Shown here: positions 26,459 to 35,947 of the stretch, piece by piece
How positions within the stretch are numbered: the stretch's first letter is position 1
Layout of the letters: the number at the start of each line of letters is the position of its first letter
From: Dictyobacter aurantiacus
Lineage (GTDB): Bacteria > Chloroflexota > Ktedonobacteria > Ktedonobacterales > Ktedonobacteraceae
Reading direction: 5' to 3'
DNA length: 64,000 nt
Assembly: GCF_003967515.1 (NCBI RefSeq)
Contig: NZ_BIFQ01000001.1
Span: 1,364,001-1,428,000, forward strand
Position numbers and translations under genes: made by a program
Notes under the pieces: model-generated
What the model was told of the DNA's origin: nothing
What the model saw: only the letters and a program-made list of their open reading frames with translations
Database searches by the model: none

Positions 26459-26896
26459 ATGGAAAGATGGGACGCCAGGCCGCTCCAATCCGTTGAACTT
26501 ACTCAAGAAGATACCGGTTGGAACGTTGTAGAGCTTGAGTCTCGTAAAAATCTTCACAGTAAGATCCACGAGTTAATCGACCTGACCATTAATAGTACCC
26601 TTTCGACCAGTGACTTCCACTATCACCTGCACCTTTGCCAGACTCAATATGGCAAACACTTTACCACACAACTGGTTCGCTCACTCCAGCGTACCGATGC
26701 CGTCGAACGAGAGGCGGTCGTCTGGCTGCTCACACAACTGCGAGACCCGGAGGCGATTCCACTATTGCGAAAACTCTCTCAACAACCACACTATTCACGA
26801 GCGATTCGCCTTTCAGCTGCTCTGACCCTGGCAGGCCTGGGCGCCACCGATGAAATGTTACAGACACCTGCCCGGCGCTTCTACGCTATTAGTTGA
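26459..26896 (+). CDS. small HEAT-repeat-like protein
   Basis: A 145-residue all-helical protein. Residues 85-130 contain a HEAT-like repeat (EREAVVWLLTQLRDPEAIPLL, then RAIRLSAALTLAGLG). Such modules bind proteins. The ATG at 26459 follows AAAGGA with 10-bp spacing; an adjacent TTG lies in frame. It probably shares a transcript with the DUF402 gene upstream. No enzyme motif is seen. Confidence 0.7.
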   Translation: MERWDARPLQSVELTQEDTGWNVVELESRKNLHSKIHELIDLTINSTLSTSDFHYHLHLCQTQYGKHFTTQLVRSLQRTDAVEREAVVWLLTQLRDPEAIPLLRKLSQQPHYSRAIRLSAALTLAGLGATDEMLQTPARRFYAIS

Positions 26897-27065
26897 AAAA
26901 TCTGAGTACTATATCCATCCCTCGTGCGTTGGATTGCCTGGGTGCGCAATCCAGCCTGTCGGCCCATTCCAGCTCAATTTCCAGGTCATGTGAAGCGAAA
27001 AAGCTAAACCATACGTACTACAAACAACTGGAATTATATAAACAAACCGACAAGGAGGTTCGTAT

Positions 27066-27413
27066 ATGCACTTCACGCTTGGAGACTTCATCGTCTGGTT
27101 GATTATTGCTTTAATCGGTGGCTTTATTGGTGAAATGATCGCCCGTCGGCGTGCCCCCGATGGTATCCTCGGTGCTACCGTCGTCGGTTTCATCGGAATG
27201 ATCATCGTGGTTGGATTACTGGGTCTGCACTTCTCAAATGATTATTATATTGGAGGTGCCCCACTGTTCACATCACTCCTGGTAGCGGCCCTTTTCGTGG
27301 CACTCTGGAGTGGATTGGCTTATCGCCGCGTCTACCGTCCCAGCTACGAGCGCTACTATCATCGACGTGGCACCTATGCGCGTCGCCCACGCCGCCGCCG
27401 CCGCTACTTCTAA
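27066..27413 (+). CDS. GlsB/YeaQ/YmgE family membrane protein
   Basis: A 115-residue protein with three hydrophobic helices. The family pattern is FIVWLIIALIGGFIGEMIA, then GILGATVVGFIGMIIVVGLLG, then a third helix near 65-85. The extra C-terminal tail is very basic and aromatic (RRGTYARRPRRRRRYF), unlike the usual about 85-residue members, and could bind nucleic acid or phospholipid. A strong ribosome binding site (AAGGAGG) precedes ATG. These proteins are often induced by stress. Confidence 0.85.
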   Translation: MHFTLGDFIVWLIIALIGGFIGEMIARRRAPDGILGATVVGFIGMIIVVGLLGLHFSNDYYIGGAPLFTSLLVAALFVALWSGLAYRRVYRPSYERYYHRRGTYARRPRRRRRYF

Positions 27414-27424
27414 TCCCCTGATCA

Positions 27425-27488
27425 TACATTATAAAAAAGATGGAGTACCAGAAATAGTGTTCTGGCGCTCCATCTTTTTTATAATGTA
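27425..27488. terminator. 64-bp palindromic terminator
   Basis: tacattataaaaaagatgga and its complement enclose ccagaa/ttctgg with only minor mismatches. It contains A6 and T6 runs, so works on either strand. Confidence 0.75.
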
Positions 27489-27653
27489 TACTTATAGAGA
27501 GATTAAACCTCATCCCTCCGCGCAACAACGTTGAGCGTAGTGACGGCAGCGAGGCCGACATCAAGCAACCAGGCGATTTAGCACTTGCACATAATCCTTT
27601 CAGACGTTATGCTTAGATCCTATTTTATTGATCAATGAGGGAGAAGCACAGAA

Positions 27654-28118
27654 TTGACTATAAGAATCGAAATTCCCCAAAGAGGCGTGATTGAGCTGCA
27701 GCATGCAGTCTTTGATGTGAACGGCACCCTCGCCGTAGATGGTATACCGATTCAGGGAACGGGTGAAAAGCTTAAGAAACTCTCCGAACACCTCAGCATC
27801 CACCTGATCACGGCTGGTACCCATGGCAATCTGCCAGCTATCCGGAGTACGCTGGGCTTTCCTATTCATGAGACACTGCGCGGCGATGAGAAGATGCGCT
27901 ACGTACAGAATTTAGGACCGGCCTCTGTCATTGCCTTTGGCAATGGCTCTAATGACGCCAGTATGCTACGCCTGGCGGCCATCGGGGTCGTCGTTGTAAC
28001 CTCTGAAGGCATCTCGACCAAGACACTGCTGGGGGCCGATGTCGTCGCGACCGGACCTCTACAGGCGATCGATCTCCTCCTGAAACCTGAGCGCCTGATC
28101 GCTACCCTGCGCGGCTAA
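27654..28118 (+). CDS. HAD-like hydrolase (P-type ATPase P-domain-like)
   Basis: A 154-residue protein with FDVNGTLAVDG. The second Asp of the usual DxDGT is Asn here, as in the soluble P-type-ATPase-like HAD group (COG4087 type). IAFGNGSNDASMLRLA is the metal-binding motif. Phosphatase activity is plausible but the first motif is altered (DVNGT). Translation begins with TTG, supported by AGGGAG 11 bp upstream; no ATG lies nearby. Confidence 0.75.
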   Translation: MTIRIEIPQRGVIELQHAVFDVNGTLAVDGIPIQGTGEKLKKLSEHLSIHLITAGTHGNLPAIRSTLGFPIHETLRGDEKMRYVQNLGPASVIAFGNGSNDASMLRLAAIGVVVVTSEGISTKTLLGADVVATGPLQAIDLLLKPERLIATLRG

Positions 28119-28290
28119 ACAGGGCCATAGCGGTTTATTTTTCGCGGCCAGCCCGTTTTCTCTGCGCTGGTCGCTCCCTCTCTACCAGTTGTCCTCCTCA
28201 TCACCCGGGATCGTGCCGATTCTTTAATATTGTAGAAGCCACTGGAATGGTTTTGATAGATGATAAAAACGTTCCACAGGAGATCCATTC

Positions 28291-30768
28291 ATGCGCAACC
28301 TGGGTCAGTTTCTCGACACATATGCTCGCCTGCATGGTACCCATATTGCATATGAAATGAAGCGCGGCTTTAGAGCAGAAAAGTTGAGCTTCACTGATGT
28401 CTATGCCCTCGCCTTAAAAACCTCCACGTTCTTGCACTCACGCGGGCTTACAAAAGGAGACACGGTGGTTATCTGGGCTCCGAATATGCCTGAATATGCA
28501 ATCCTGTATTACGCCTGCTGGCTGCTTGGTATCGTTGCGGTGCCAATCGACATTCGCACAACCACGGAGACGCGCCAGATGTTTGTGGCGGCCGCCCGCT
28601 GTAAGCTCGGATTTAAGAGTAAAGCGATCGCAGGCGACCTTTCGCCTGACGCAATACCCACCTACCACCTGGAAGATTTAATCGAGCTGGTGCGACCATT
28701 GCCCGAGCTTAAGGAGTTGCCGGACGTGGCGGCCGATGACCTGGCGGAGATCGCCTTCACGTCCGGCACAACCGGTACCCCAAAAGGGGTACGCCTGACC
28801 CATCACAACTTTCTGACCAATGTGTCCGCGCTCTGTCAGACTTTTCCGTTTAAACAAGAATATAGAACGCTGTCGCTTCTGCCGCTGTCTCATGCCTTTG
28901 AGCAGGTGGTTGACATGCTGGCGGTCTTCCAGGTTGGCAGCACAGTAACCTATCTTGAACGTATCAATCAGGTCACGATTATGAACGCACTGCGCAGACA
29001 TGGGATTACCACCGCGTTCGTTGTTCCCCAATTTCTGCAGCTACTCATGACGGGCATCGAACGTGAAGTAGAGAAAAGCGGCGCGCGCAGAATATGGTCA
29101 GCGCTACAGCGCATCGCCCCATTTCTTCCTATGCGTGTGCGTCGCGCCATGTTTTATCCATTCAGGCAACGGCTGGGCACACATCTGCAATTTTTCTGCT
29201 GCGGTTCCGCGCCTTTAAATAACAAGCTGGCACGAAAATGGGAACACCTGGGCATTGCCATTTATGAAGGCTATGGCGCGACGGAGACCACAGCGGTCCT
29301 GACCCTCAATACTCCCAGTGCGAAGCACCCAGGATCAGTGGGAAAAGCGCTACCAGGGGCACGCATTGAGATCGATCCTGCCACCCATGAGATTATCGCC
29401 CAGGGTCCAAATATCTCACCCGGCTATTTTCAAGATATGCCGAAAACACAGCAGGTGTTTTCCCATGGCTGGTATAGAACCGGAGATATTGGCAGGTTGG
29501 ACGCAGAGGGATACCTCTATATAACGGGCCGCGAAGTATCGAGAATCGTCTTACCGGGCGGCGAGAAAGTGTATCCAGAAGATATCGAGAAGCGGTTCAA
29601 TGCACATCCCCTGGTACGCGAATCCTGCGTGATCGGTGTGAAGAGGGAGGAAGGGGAAAGGGTACACGCTGCCATCATCACCAGGTATCCTCAAAAACTG
29701 AATGAGATTGTGCGGCAGGTGAACCAGGGATTATCTTCCCATGAGCAGGTTCTGGAATGGAGCCTATGGCACCACGATGATTTTCCACGAACGCCTATCT
29801 TGAAGATTGATCGCGCTAAAGTCGCCAACGCGATCGAGAAACGAGGAGAAACGCCAGCAGCGGTCCAGCTAGCTGAAAGCGATACCCTGCGCTCGCTGAT
29901 CGCCCGCAGCAAAAAAATTCCGGCGGCACAGATTAAAGAAACCGACGTCTTAACGACTGATCTAGCACTGGATTCGCTACAGCGGGTTGAATTGCTCTCT
30001 TTAATTGAGCAGGATTTAGGCGTGGCGGTGGCGGAGCCAGCGATTAGCGAGCACACCACCGTCGCGCAACTGAGGGAACTCATCCAGAACGCGGAAGCCA
30101 TCCCACCCGACCTCCCCTTTCATGCCCTCAACTACGCCCCTTTCATTGTACGTCTCAGGGTCTTGCTACAGACCCTGCTGGTCTTCCCGCTCCACGCCTT
30201 GTTTGTGCCGCTGGAGGTGAGTGGCCAGGAAAATCTGGCCAGTCTGGAGTTGCCCGCGATCTTTTATTTCAATCATATGGGGATTATGGATGCCGTGTGC
30301 GCGCTGCGCGCCTTACCATTAGCTATACGCCGCAAGCTGGTCATAGCCGCCACACAGGATCTCTGGCACGAGTGGCGACGCCCTTTTGTGGAGTTCTGGG
30401 GTGGTGGTTTTCCTTTTGACACCAGGCACAACATCAAGGCGTCGCTTGAATTGACAGGTGAATTTTTGGATAATGGCTTCTCGGTATTAATCGCCCCTGA
30501 AGGCGGTATCTCTAAAGATGGCACATTACAACCATTTAAGGCCGGCACAGGCTTTATCGCGACACATATGCACGCACAGGTGGTGCCGATTAAAATTGAT
30601 CCTGCCTACCGCTCGATATTCCCACCCATGAACGAGTTGATATTTGAAAACCTCCCCAAGAAAAGAAAGCGCATCTGGGTCAGAATAGGCCAGCCTATGG
30701 CCTTCTCCAATCAAACGTCTATAGAACAGGCAACGCAGAAGATCCGCCAGGCGATGATAGAACTATGA
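28291..30768 (+). CDS. AMP-ligase / acyl carrier protein / acyltransferase fusion
   Basis: An 825-residue protein with three modules. Residues 1-480: an acyl-adenylating enzyme with TSGTTGTPKG (157-166), YGATETTAVL and WYRTGDIG. Residues about 525-600: an acyl carrier domain with LALDSLQRVELLSLIEQDLG, whose Ser accepts phosphopantetheine. Residues about 630-825: a PlsC acyltransferase with FYFNHMGIMD (HxxxxD) and APEGGIS. The protein could activate a fatty acid, load it on its own carrier and transfer it to an alcohol or lysophospholipid, comparable to Aas but with a built-in carrier. AGGAG 8 bp before ATG. It ends convergently with a DUF429 gene. Confidence 0.88.
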   Translation: MRNLGQFLDTYARLHGTHIAYEMKRGFRAEKLSFTDVYALALKTSTFLHSRGLTKGDTVVIWAPNMPEYAILYYACWLLGIVAVPIDIRTTTETRQMFVAAARCKLGFKSKAIAGDLSPDAIPTYHLEDLIELVRPLPELKELPDVAADDLAEIAFTSGTTGTPKGVRLTHHNFLTNVSALCQTFPFKQEYRTLSLLPLSHAFEQVVDMLAVFQVGSTVTYLERINQVTIMNALRRHGITTAFVVPQFLQLLMTGIEREVEKSGARRIWSALQRIAPFLPMRVRRAMFYPFRQRLGTHLQFFCCGSAPLNNKLARKWEHLGIAIYEGYGATETTAVLTLNTPSAKHPGSVGKALPGARIEIDPATHEIIAQGPNISPGYFQDMPKTQQVFSHGWYRTGDIGRLDAEGYLYITGREVSRIVLPGGEKVYPEDIEKRFNAHPLVRESCVIGVKREEGERVHAAIITRYPQKLNEIVRQVNQGLSSHEQVLEWSLWHHDDFPRTPILKIDRAKVANAIEKRGETPAAVQLAESDTLRSLIARSKKIPAAQIKETDVLTTDLALDSLQRVELLSLIEQDLGVAVAEPAISEHTTVAQLRELIQNAEAIPPDLPFHALNYAPFIVRLRVLLQTLLVFPLHALFVPLEVSGQENLASLELPAIFYFNHMGIMDAVCALRALPLAIRRKLVIAATQDLWHEWRRPFVEFWGGGFPFDTRHNIKASLELTGEFLDNGFSVLIAPEGGISKDGTLQPFKAGTGFIATHMHAQVVPIKIDPAYRSIFPPMNELIFENLPKKRKRIWVRIGQPMAFSNQTSIEQATQKIRQAMIEL

Positions 30769-30796
30769 AACACGCCAGCACCTCCTGGCTATCCCA

Positions 30797-30822
30797 TTGC
30801 TTCACATGTTCAAGTGAAGCAA
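30797..30822. terminator. hairpin between convergent genes
   Basis: ttgcttcac pairs with gtgaagcaa across 8 bases, between the fusion gene and the DUF429 gene. Confidence 0.45.
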
Positions 30823-30825
30823 CCT

Positions 30826-31698
30826 CTACCTTTTGCCGCGGGAGGCCTTGTGCAGGTGAAGCAGGAGAGGATCCACAATCCAGCCGTCGGCTTCAAATCC
30901 TGGGGGGATGCCATAGTTCTGGCTGCGCTGCTGATAGGCCCAGGCGGCCTGGATGGCACAAAGGACGGAGTCGAGCTGGTCGGCCCTGGGATCGTCGATC
31001 AATCGTTGACGCATGTCTTCCGTTAGATCTATTCGCATACCATACTCCTCGTATAGAGCGTCCGAGCAGATGGCATCAATCAATTCTATACGGGCCTGGC
31101 GCTGCTCTAACGTCTGGCGCGCCCGCTCGTCACTCTTATAACTCCGCCTGCCTAACCAGCGCCGCGCGACAAGGGCCGGATACCCTTCTACCACCACCCT
31201 CGTATCCAGTCGCGGATAACAGGGGAGCACGCTTACGCCAGATCTCAACAGGCGCGGCGCTCCCTCAAAAAACATTTTTCCGACCGGTACCCGGTACATC
31301 ATCATTGGACTGATGGCGCCGGCCAGTTTGTCCGCTAACCGCAGGTGCAACTTATCTCCGGCTGGCCTCTTTTTGCTATATGAAATCATGGCCTGGTTGA
31401 AGAGAACCTTGCCCATAGCGTGCACGGTGGCTATATAGTCGGGCCAGGCGGCTGGCCAGCCGAGATTGTTAATCAACTGCCCGGGTTGACCAAAGGGGAA
31501 ATCGCAGGCCAGCAACCAGGGGCCGGGCCGCTGCAAAAATTGTTCGAACGCGTCAAATTGGGCGAAAGAGAGGCATTCCTGTATACGAAGGGTGGTCGCC
31601 CACAGCTCACATATAGCACAGGTAATGGGCTTGCGGATAGAGGGGGCACTGGTAAAATCCAGGCCAAAAATAGCCATAGATGGCAATGGGTCTTCCAT
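30826..31698 (-). CDS. DUF429 family protein
   Basis: A 290-residue protein. It begins with MAIFGLDFTSAPS at residue 8, and contains PWLLACDFPFGQP and near the C-terminus a DQLDSVLCAIQAAWA helix with Asp, as in RNase H-fold DUF429 proteins. A nuclease-like fold is assumed; function is unknown. Two starts are possible (31698 or the ATG 21 bp downstream), neither with a clear ribosome binding site. Confidence 0.7.
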   Translation of the reverse strand: MEDPLPSMAIFGLDFTSAPSIRKPITCAICELWATTLRIQECLSFAQFDAFEQFLQRPGPWLLACDFPFGQPGQLINNLGWPAAWPDYIATVHAMGKVLFNQAMISYSKKRPAGDKLHLRLADKLAGAISPMMMYRVPVGKMFFEGAPRLLRSGVSVLPCYPRLDTRVVVEGYPALVARRWLGRRSYKSDERARQTLEQRQARIELIDAICSDALYEEYGMRIDLTEDMRQRLIDDPRADQLDSVLCAIQAAWAYQQRSQNYGIPPGFEADGWIVDPLLLHLHKASRGKR

Positions 31699-31772
31699 AA
31701 CAGGATCTAGCAGCGTAATCTCCCTCTCCCTTCCACGAAATAATAGCAGCTAAGACTTTATAGACATAAATA

Positions 31773-32348
31773 TTACAATTGCGCCATCACGTTTTTACTG
31801 ATGGCTCGCAACGTTGCGAAAACACCTCGCCCATTGGACGCGACCGCCTCAAAGCTGGGCACGTGACGGCGATTGAGATAACGCTCCAGTACGGGAACGG
31901 GTAGCGCGTTAGGCATGTCACGCTTGTTCCACTGCATCACCAGAGGGAAGGTCGCCATATTTTTGCCGATGCGACGCATGTTCATCTCAAGCTCAGCAAT
32001 ACTCTGCACGTTTTCCTCAAATTTTTCAGCCTGCGAGTCCGTGACAAAAACAATGCCATCGGCACCATTTAAGACAGCCAGGCGTGTGCGCTCGTAAAGA
32101 ATCTGCCCCGGCACCGTGTACAGGTGGAAACGCGTACGGAAGCCATGTACCGTTCCCAGATCTAAGGGCAAGAAATCGAAGAACAGAGTGCGCTCTGTCT
32201 CCGTGGCGATAGAGAGCATCTCACCACGGGCATTGGGGTTGATGCTTCTATGCACGTGCTGCAAGTTCGTCGTCTTCCCACAGTATCCAATCCCGTAATA
32301 TACAATCTTACAGTGGATCTCATGGGTAGCAATGTTGATGAGAGCCAT
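31773..32348 (-). CDS. MglA-like small Ras-type GTPase
   Basis: A 191-residue GTPase. The P-loop is YYGIGYCGKTTN (about 17-28), the switch II region is LYTVPGQILYERTR (family: TVPGQ), and the base specificity motif is QWNKRDMP. MglA proteins set cell polarity and steer motility in Myxococcus, and act with MglB roadblock proteins as GTPase activators. Here it is the third gene after two roadblock/LC7 genes, the expected partner type. Filamentous Chloroflexota may use it for polarity, branching or secretion; that is inference. Confidence 0.88.
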   Translation of the reverse strand: MALINIATHEIHCKIVYYGIGYCGKTTNLQHVHRSINPNARGEMLSIATETERTLFFDFLPLDLGTVHGFRTRFHLYTVPGQILYERTRLAVLNGADGIVFVTDSQAEKFEENVQSIAELEMNMRRIGKNMATFPLVMQWNKRDMPNALPVPVLERYLNRRHVPSFEAVASNGRGVFATLRAISKNVMAQL

Positions 32349-32363
32349 AAAAGACAGGTTCCT

Positions 32364-32858
32364 CTAATCGCGGAAAAGCAGATCGATGGTATCTTCAACG
32401 GATGAGCGAAACTGAAGGTTGAGCACAGAGGATTTGGTGCGCGTGGTATCGTTACGCACACGTTCCAGAATGCGCCCAAGCTCATCAGAAGCTTTCTTCG
32501 AAAGAACTTTGACCAGGCCAATATGAGTAAGTTTGTCGAAAATAATCACCAGGAGCCATTGCTCTTCGACCATGGTGGTGTAGATGTTTTCCTGCACCCC
32601 CTGCTGAAAAATATTCCGAAAGTCCTTTTCATCCAGGAGCTTCGCAACTTCACGCGACGATGAAAAAACACCAGCCAGCAAAGCTCCAAGTGTGGTTGCG
32701 TTGCGACGTGTCCCTGTGCCTTGCACCGCAACCACCTGGCCACTTTTATCCAGCAGCATAGCCGATGTGGCGTTAGTATCATTCATCAACTTCATCAACA
32801 CAGCTGAAATTGTAGCAAGTTCACGATCAGAAATGATAAGATTTGTTAATTGTTCCAT
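32364..32858 (-). CDS. roadblock/LC7 domain protein (MglB-like, long)
   Basis: A 164-residue protein. Residues about 1-110 carry a roadblock-type fold (ISAVLMKLMNDTNATSAMLLDKSGQVV, then VFSSSREVAKLL and LLVIIFDKLTHIGLVK), followed by a charged helix and a hydrophilic tail. It likely pairs with the adjacent MglA as regulator. The ATG at 32858 was chosen because GGAGGG precedes it; an ATG at 32891 lacks a site. The gap to mglA is 15 bp. Confidence 0.82.
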   Translation of the reverse strand: MEQLTNLIISDRELATISAVLMKLMNDTNATSAMLLDKSGQVVAVQGTGTRRNATTLGALLAGVFSSSREVAKLLDEKDFRNIFQQGVQENIYTTMVEEQWLLVIIFDKLTHIGLVKVLSKKASDELGRILERVRNDTTRTKSSVLNLQFRSSVEDTIDLLFRD

Positions 32859-32919
32859 GGACGCGCCGCCCTCCGTGTACACGTCTGGCATAAGGTATAA
32901 TACACCATTTTATGCTGCG

Positions 32920-33285
32920 CTAAGCTATATCTAGGGCCTCAAGAATTTCATTGCGACTCGCTTTAACCAGATGGCGTACGCGACCAATATTCGAGGCATT
33001 GTCTGATAGTGTGACCAACAGGGCAAAATCACCCAGGGGATCAACACTCACTAACCCATTTTCGTATTCTAAGAGCAACCCCACAGTGCTTCCACGCCCT
33101 ATCTCCTGCCCCAATGCTTCGGCGGCGCTAAAGCCAGTCGTTGTAATCGCGCCTACCGCCTCCATGTCGTCTTTCCCTTCACGAGTCATGCCCTCGATCA
33201 TCAGGCCGTCGCGGCCAACCAGGATCGCTTGCCGCACGCCGGGAATCGCTAAGAAGCGGCTCAGCATTTGTTTTAGATCAACCAT
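32920..33285 (-). CDS. roadblock/LC7 domain protein (MglB-like, short)
   Basis: A 121-residue protein consisting of one roadblock/LC7 domain (MLSRFLAIPGVRQAILVGRDG, then VGAITTTGFSAAEALG and LVSVDPLGDFALLVTLSD). First gene of the three-gene operon with a longer roadblock protein and the MglA-like GTPase. A strong ribosome binding site (GGAGGAATGA) precedes the ATG. Two different roadblock proteins could form a heterodimer on the GTPase. Confidence 0.85.
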   Translation of the reverse strand: MVDLKQMLSRFLAIPGVRQAILVGRDGLMIEGMTREGKDDMEAVGAITTTGFSAAEALGQEIGRGSTVGLLLEYENGLVSVDPLGDFALLVTLSDNASNIGRVRHLVKASRNEILEALDIA

Positions 33286-33547
33286 TCATTCCTCCGCACT
33301 GGTCGGTTGCCATCTTGTTCTTGGTAGTGAGTCTGAGACCCTAGTTATTCTAGCGTATGATCTATCGAGGCGCAATCATATGGGACATCTTGGCTAATGT
33401 CGATCAATCACGATCAGACGAACAACGTCTCTTCCCCATGTATTGCCCGCATAGCCCCTTTCGACCAGGGTGGCAGCTCATTTCGCGTTAAGCAACCGCA
33501 TCGATATGCTACAATTATATTCTCTATGAGCCTACGGCACCATACCT

Positions 33548-33690
33548 TTCGCGCCTTCGGCGCTCACCTGTTTGTATAGAGTTGGTGCAATGTCACGAGG
33601 GGATGCAGTTGCATCCCCTCGTGACATTGCACCAACTCTATACAAACAATGGGGCGATCACGTATGCGGACGCCCATGTTCCAGAAACAT
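33548..33690 (+). repeat. variable-stem palindromic element
   Basis: The left module ctttcgcgccttcggcgctc ends near 33565. The palindrome at 33571-33646 has 37-bp arms with almost no loop and contains the family core ggtgca. The right module is worn down to gcgatcacgtatgcggacgc. It lies just upstream of the amidase gene. Confidence 0.7.
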
Positions 33691-33728
33691 CGTGTCGGTA
33701 CATATTTGTTTAAAAGGGGAGGCAGAAA

Positions 33729-34253
33729 ATGGATGAAGCAGGGGCTTTGTGGCTACCTTCGCCAAATTATTTTCCGGATCGGGCAGGCCATACACCTCGC
33801 TGGATCATCGTCCATGGGACCGCTGGCTTTTCCAGTGCGGAAGAGGTTGGCCGTTATTTTCAGCAGGCCGACGTGAGCACCCACTATACTATCGGGCGTG
33901 ATGGGGTGATCGTCCAATCAGTGCGTGAGCACGATGGCGCCTGGGGCAACGGCGGCATCACCGCCGGACACGATCCCTGGTGGACGTGCGACATCAATCC
34001 CAACAATGTTACCATCTCGATTGAACACGTCAAACCTCATCGCGACAACTCCGACGAGCTCACGCAGCTTCAAAAGGAGGCCAGCTTTCTACTCATCCAG
34101 CATATCTGTGAGCGCCACCAGATTCCGACCCGCAAAGCCAATGCCTCCGGTGGCATCACGGGCCATCGTTCGATGGATCCTGTAATGCGCGGCTTCTGCC
34201 CCGGTCCATATCCCTGGGACGAACTCTTTGCGTTCCTGAACGCTTCCTCATAG
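33729..34253 (+). CDS. N-acetylmuramoyl-L-alanine amidase (Amidase_2 / PGRP fold)
   Basis: A 174-residue amidase. WIIVHGTAGFSSAEEV carries the first zinc His, STHYTIGRDG and VREHDGAWGNGG are family motifs, and GITGHRSMDP..GFCPGP has the second His and the Cys ligand. It cleaves between MurNAc and the stem peptide. There is no signal peptide or wall-binding domain, so it acts inside or is released by lysis. The gene has AGGGGAGG before ATG and no lysis neighbours. Confidence 0.88.
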   Translation: MDEAGALWLPSPNYFPDRAGHTPRWIIVHGTAGFSSAEEVGRYFQQADVSTHYTIGRDGVIVQSVREHDGAWGNGGITAGHDPWWTCDINPNNVTISIEHVKPHRDNSDELTQLQKEASFLLIQHICERHQIPTRKANASGGITGHRSMDPVMRGFCPGPYPWDELFAFLNASS

Positions 34254-34261
34254 GATACATC

Positions 34262-34420
34262 TCGCGCCTTCGGTACTCATAAATATATGTGTTGTCGCGC
34301 AGGGAGCTGGACGCGCCCTGCGCGACAACACATATATTTATAGCTGGCATGGGAAATGCGCGTGGACGCGCATTTCCCATGCCAGCTATAAAAAGAGAAT
34401 GGAGGCGTCAGCGCCTCCAC
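34262..34420. repeat. three successive palindromes between convergent genes
   Basis: A left-module-like tctcgcgccttcggtactca (from 34261) precedes a palindrome at 34281-34339 (24-bp arms around a 11-base loop), a second at 34339-34390 (24-bp arms around tgga) and a third, shorter ggaggcg/cgcctcc at 34402-34420. The first two have unrelated arms. They probably terminate the amidase gene and guaB. Confidence 0.65.
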
Positions 34421-34444
34421 GCTGGCGATCCACTTGATCGCCTG

Positions 34445-35947
34445 TTAGCGATTTTTGGTGCCGTAGTTGGGCGCCTCTTTGGTGATCATGACGTCATGGG
34501 GATGGCTTTCACGCAGGCCAGCATTGGTAATACGGGTAAACTGCGCGTAGTTCTGCATGTCGCTGATGGTTGCCGATCCAGCATAACCCATGGCCTGGCG
34601 CAGACCGCCAACCAGCTGGAAGACCAGGGGTCCCAGCATACCTTTATAAGGTACACGGGCCTCGATGCCTTCAGCGATCAGTTCTGTTTCGTCTACCTCG
34701 CCCTGGAAGTAGCGGTGCTTGCTATAGCTCCTCTGCTTCATGGCGCCGATCGAACCCATGCCACGATAGTCTTTGAAGCGCTCACCGCGGGAGATGATCA
34801 GTTCACCTGGACTCTCATCAACACCAGCCAGCAGGCTACCCAGCATAACACTGTCAGAACCGGCGACGATAGCTTTGGCGATGTCACCTGAATACTGAAT
34901 ACCACCATCACCGATGATGGGGATATTGTAGCGGCGGGCAACGGCGGCACAATCATAGATGGCGGTAATCTGGGCCATACCAACGCCAGAGATAATACGT
35001 GTGGTACAGATGGAGCCCGCGCCGATACCTACCTTTACGGCATCGACACCGGCCTGGATCAGAGCCTCAGTAGCCTCGGCCGTGACGACATTGCCGGCCA
35101 CCAGCTGGACCTTCTTGCCGAAGCGGTCGCTGATCTGGGCCACTCGTTCAATAACCATACGTGAATGTCCATGCGAGGTATCCACTACCAGCGCATCGAC
35201 CCCCTCTTCCACCAGCGCGGCGCAGCGGTCCAGCGAATCAGGACCCACACCGACGGCGGCAGCCACGCGCAGACGACCATATTCGTCTTTGGCGGCGTTG
35301 GGATACAAGATCTTCTTCTGAATGTCCTTCATCGTGATCAGGCCCTTGAGCATGCCATGATCATCAACCACGGGCAATTTTTCTACCTTGCTGCGGTGGA
35401 GGATTTCGCGAGCCTGTTCCAGGGTGGTTCCAACGGGGACGGTTACGAGGTTTTCACGCGTCATCAGATCGGAGATAGGACGGTCAACATTCGTTTCAAA
35501 TCTCATGTCGCGGTTCGTCAGGATGCCTACCAGTTTTCCCTCCTCAGTGATGGGAATACCAGAGATATGAAAGCGCTTCATAACCTGTAGCGCTTCATTG
35601 AGAGCAGCGTCAGGCTCCAGGGTAATTGGATCAGTGATCATACCAGACTCAGAACGCTTGACCTTATCTACCTCTTGAGCCTGGAACTCGATGGACGCAT
35701 TACTATGTATTACACCAATACCACCTTCACGCGCTAGAGCAATGGCCATACGGGCTTCAGTGACTGTATCCATAGCGGCACTAACAATCGGAATATTGAG
35801 GGATATTGTACGGGTGAATCGTGTCTGGGTGGAAACTTCGCGGGGAAGAACTGAAGATGCGGCGGGAATGATCAGCACATCATCAAACGTGAGGCCTTCT
35901 TTGGCAAACTTCTGGGCAAAGGAGTCCGGGTTTTGTGCCAGAGACAT
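34445..35947 (-). CDS. guaB: inosine-5'-monophosphate dehydrogenase
   Basis: A 500-residue enzyme oxidising IMP to XMP with NAD, the committed step to GMP. The N-terminal TIM-barrel part has [12 protein letters not shown] and [10 protein letters not shown]. Two CBS domains follow (about 100-230, regulatory). The catalytic loop has [11 protein letters not shown] with the active Cys, and there is a [10 protein letters not shown] phosphate loop and the flap with an Arg-Tyr dyad near [15 protein letters not shown] lies 12 bp before ATG. Monocistronic, with a promoter 130 bp upstream. Confidence 0.96.
   Translation of the reverse strand: MSLAQNPDSFAQKFAKEGLTFDDVLIIPAASSVLPREVSTQTRFTRTISLNIPIVSAAMDTVTEARMAIALAREGGIGVIHSNASIEFQAQEVDKVKRSESGMITDPITLEPDAALNEALQVMKRFHISGIPITEEGKLVGILTNRDMRFETNVDRPISDLMTRENLVTVPVGTTLEQAREILHRSKVEKLPVVDDHGMLKGLITMKDIQKKILYPNAAKDEYGRLRVAAAVGVGPDSLDRCAALVEEGVDALVVDTSHGHSRMVIERVAQISDRFGKKVQLVAGNVVTAEATEALIQAGVDAVKVGIGAGSICTTRIISGVGMAQITAIYDCAAVARRYNIPIIGDGGIQYSGDIAKAIVAGSDSVMLGSLLAGVDESPGELIISRGERFKDYRGMGSIGAMKQRSYSKHRYFQGEVDETELIAEGIEARVPYKGMLGPLVFQLVGGLRQAMGYAGSATISDMQNYAQFTRITNAGLRESHPHDVMITKEAPNYGTKNR

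Noticed and set aside
33729..34253. Prophage endolysin
   Set aside because: The amidase could be phage-derived, but there is no holin, tail or capsid gene nearby, so a prophage is not supported.
34289..34891. 200-codon plus-strand frame
   Set aside because: It runs through palindromes and antisense to the guaB 3' end.
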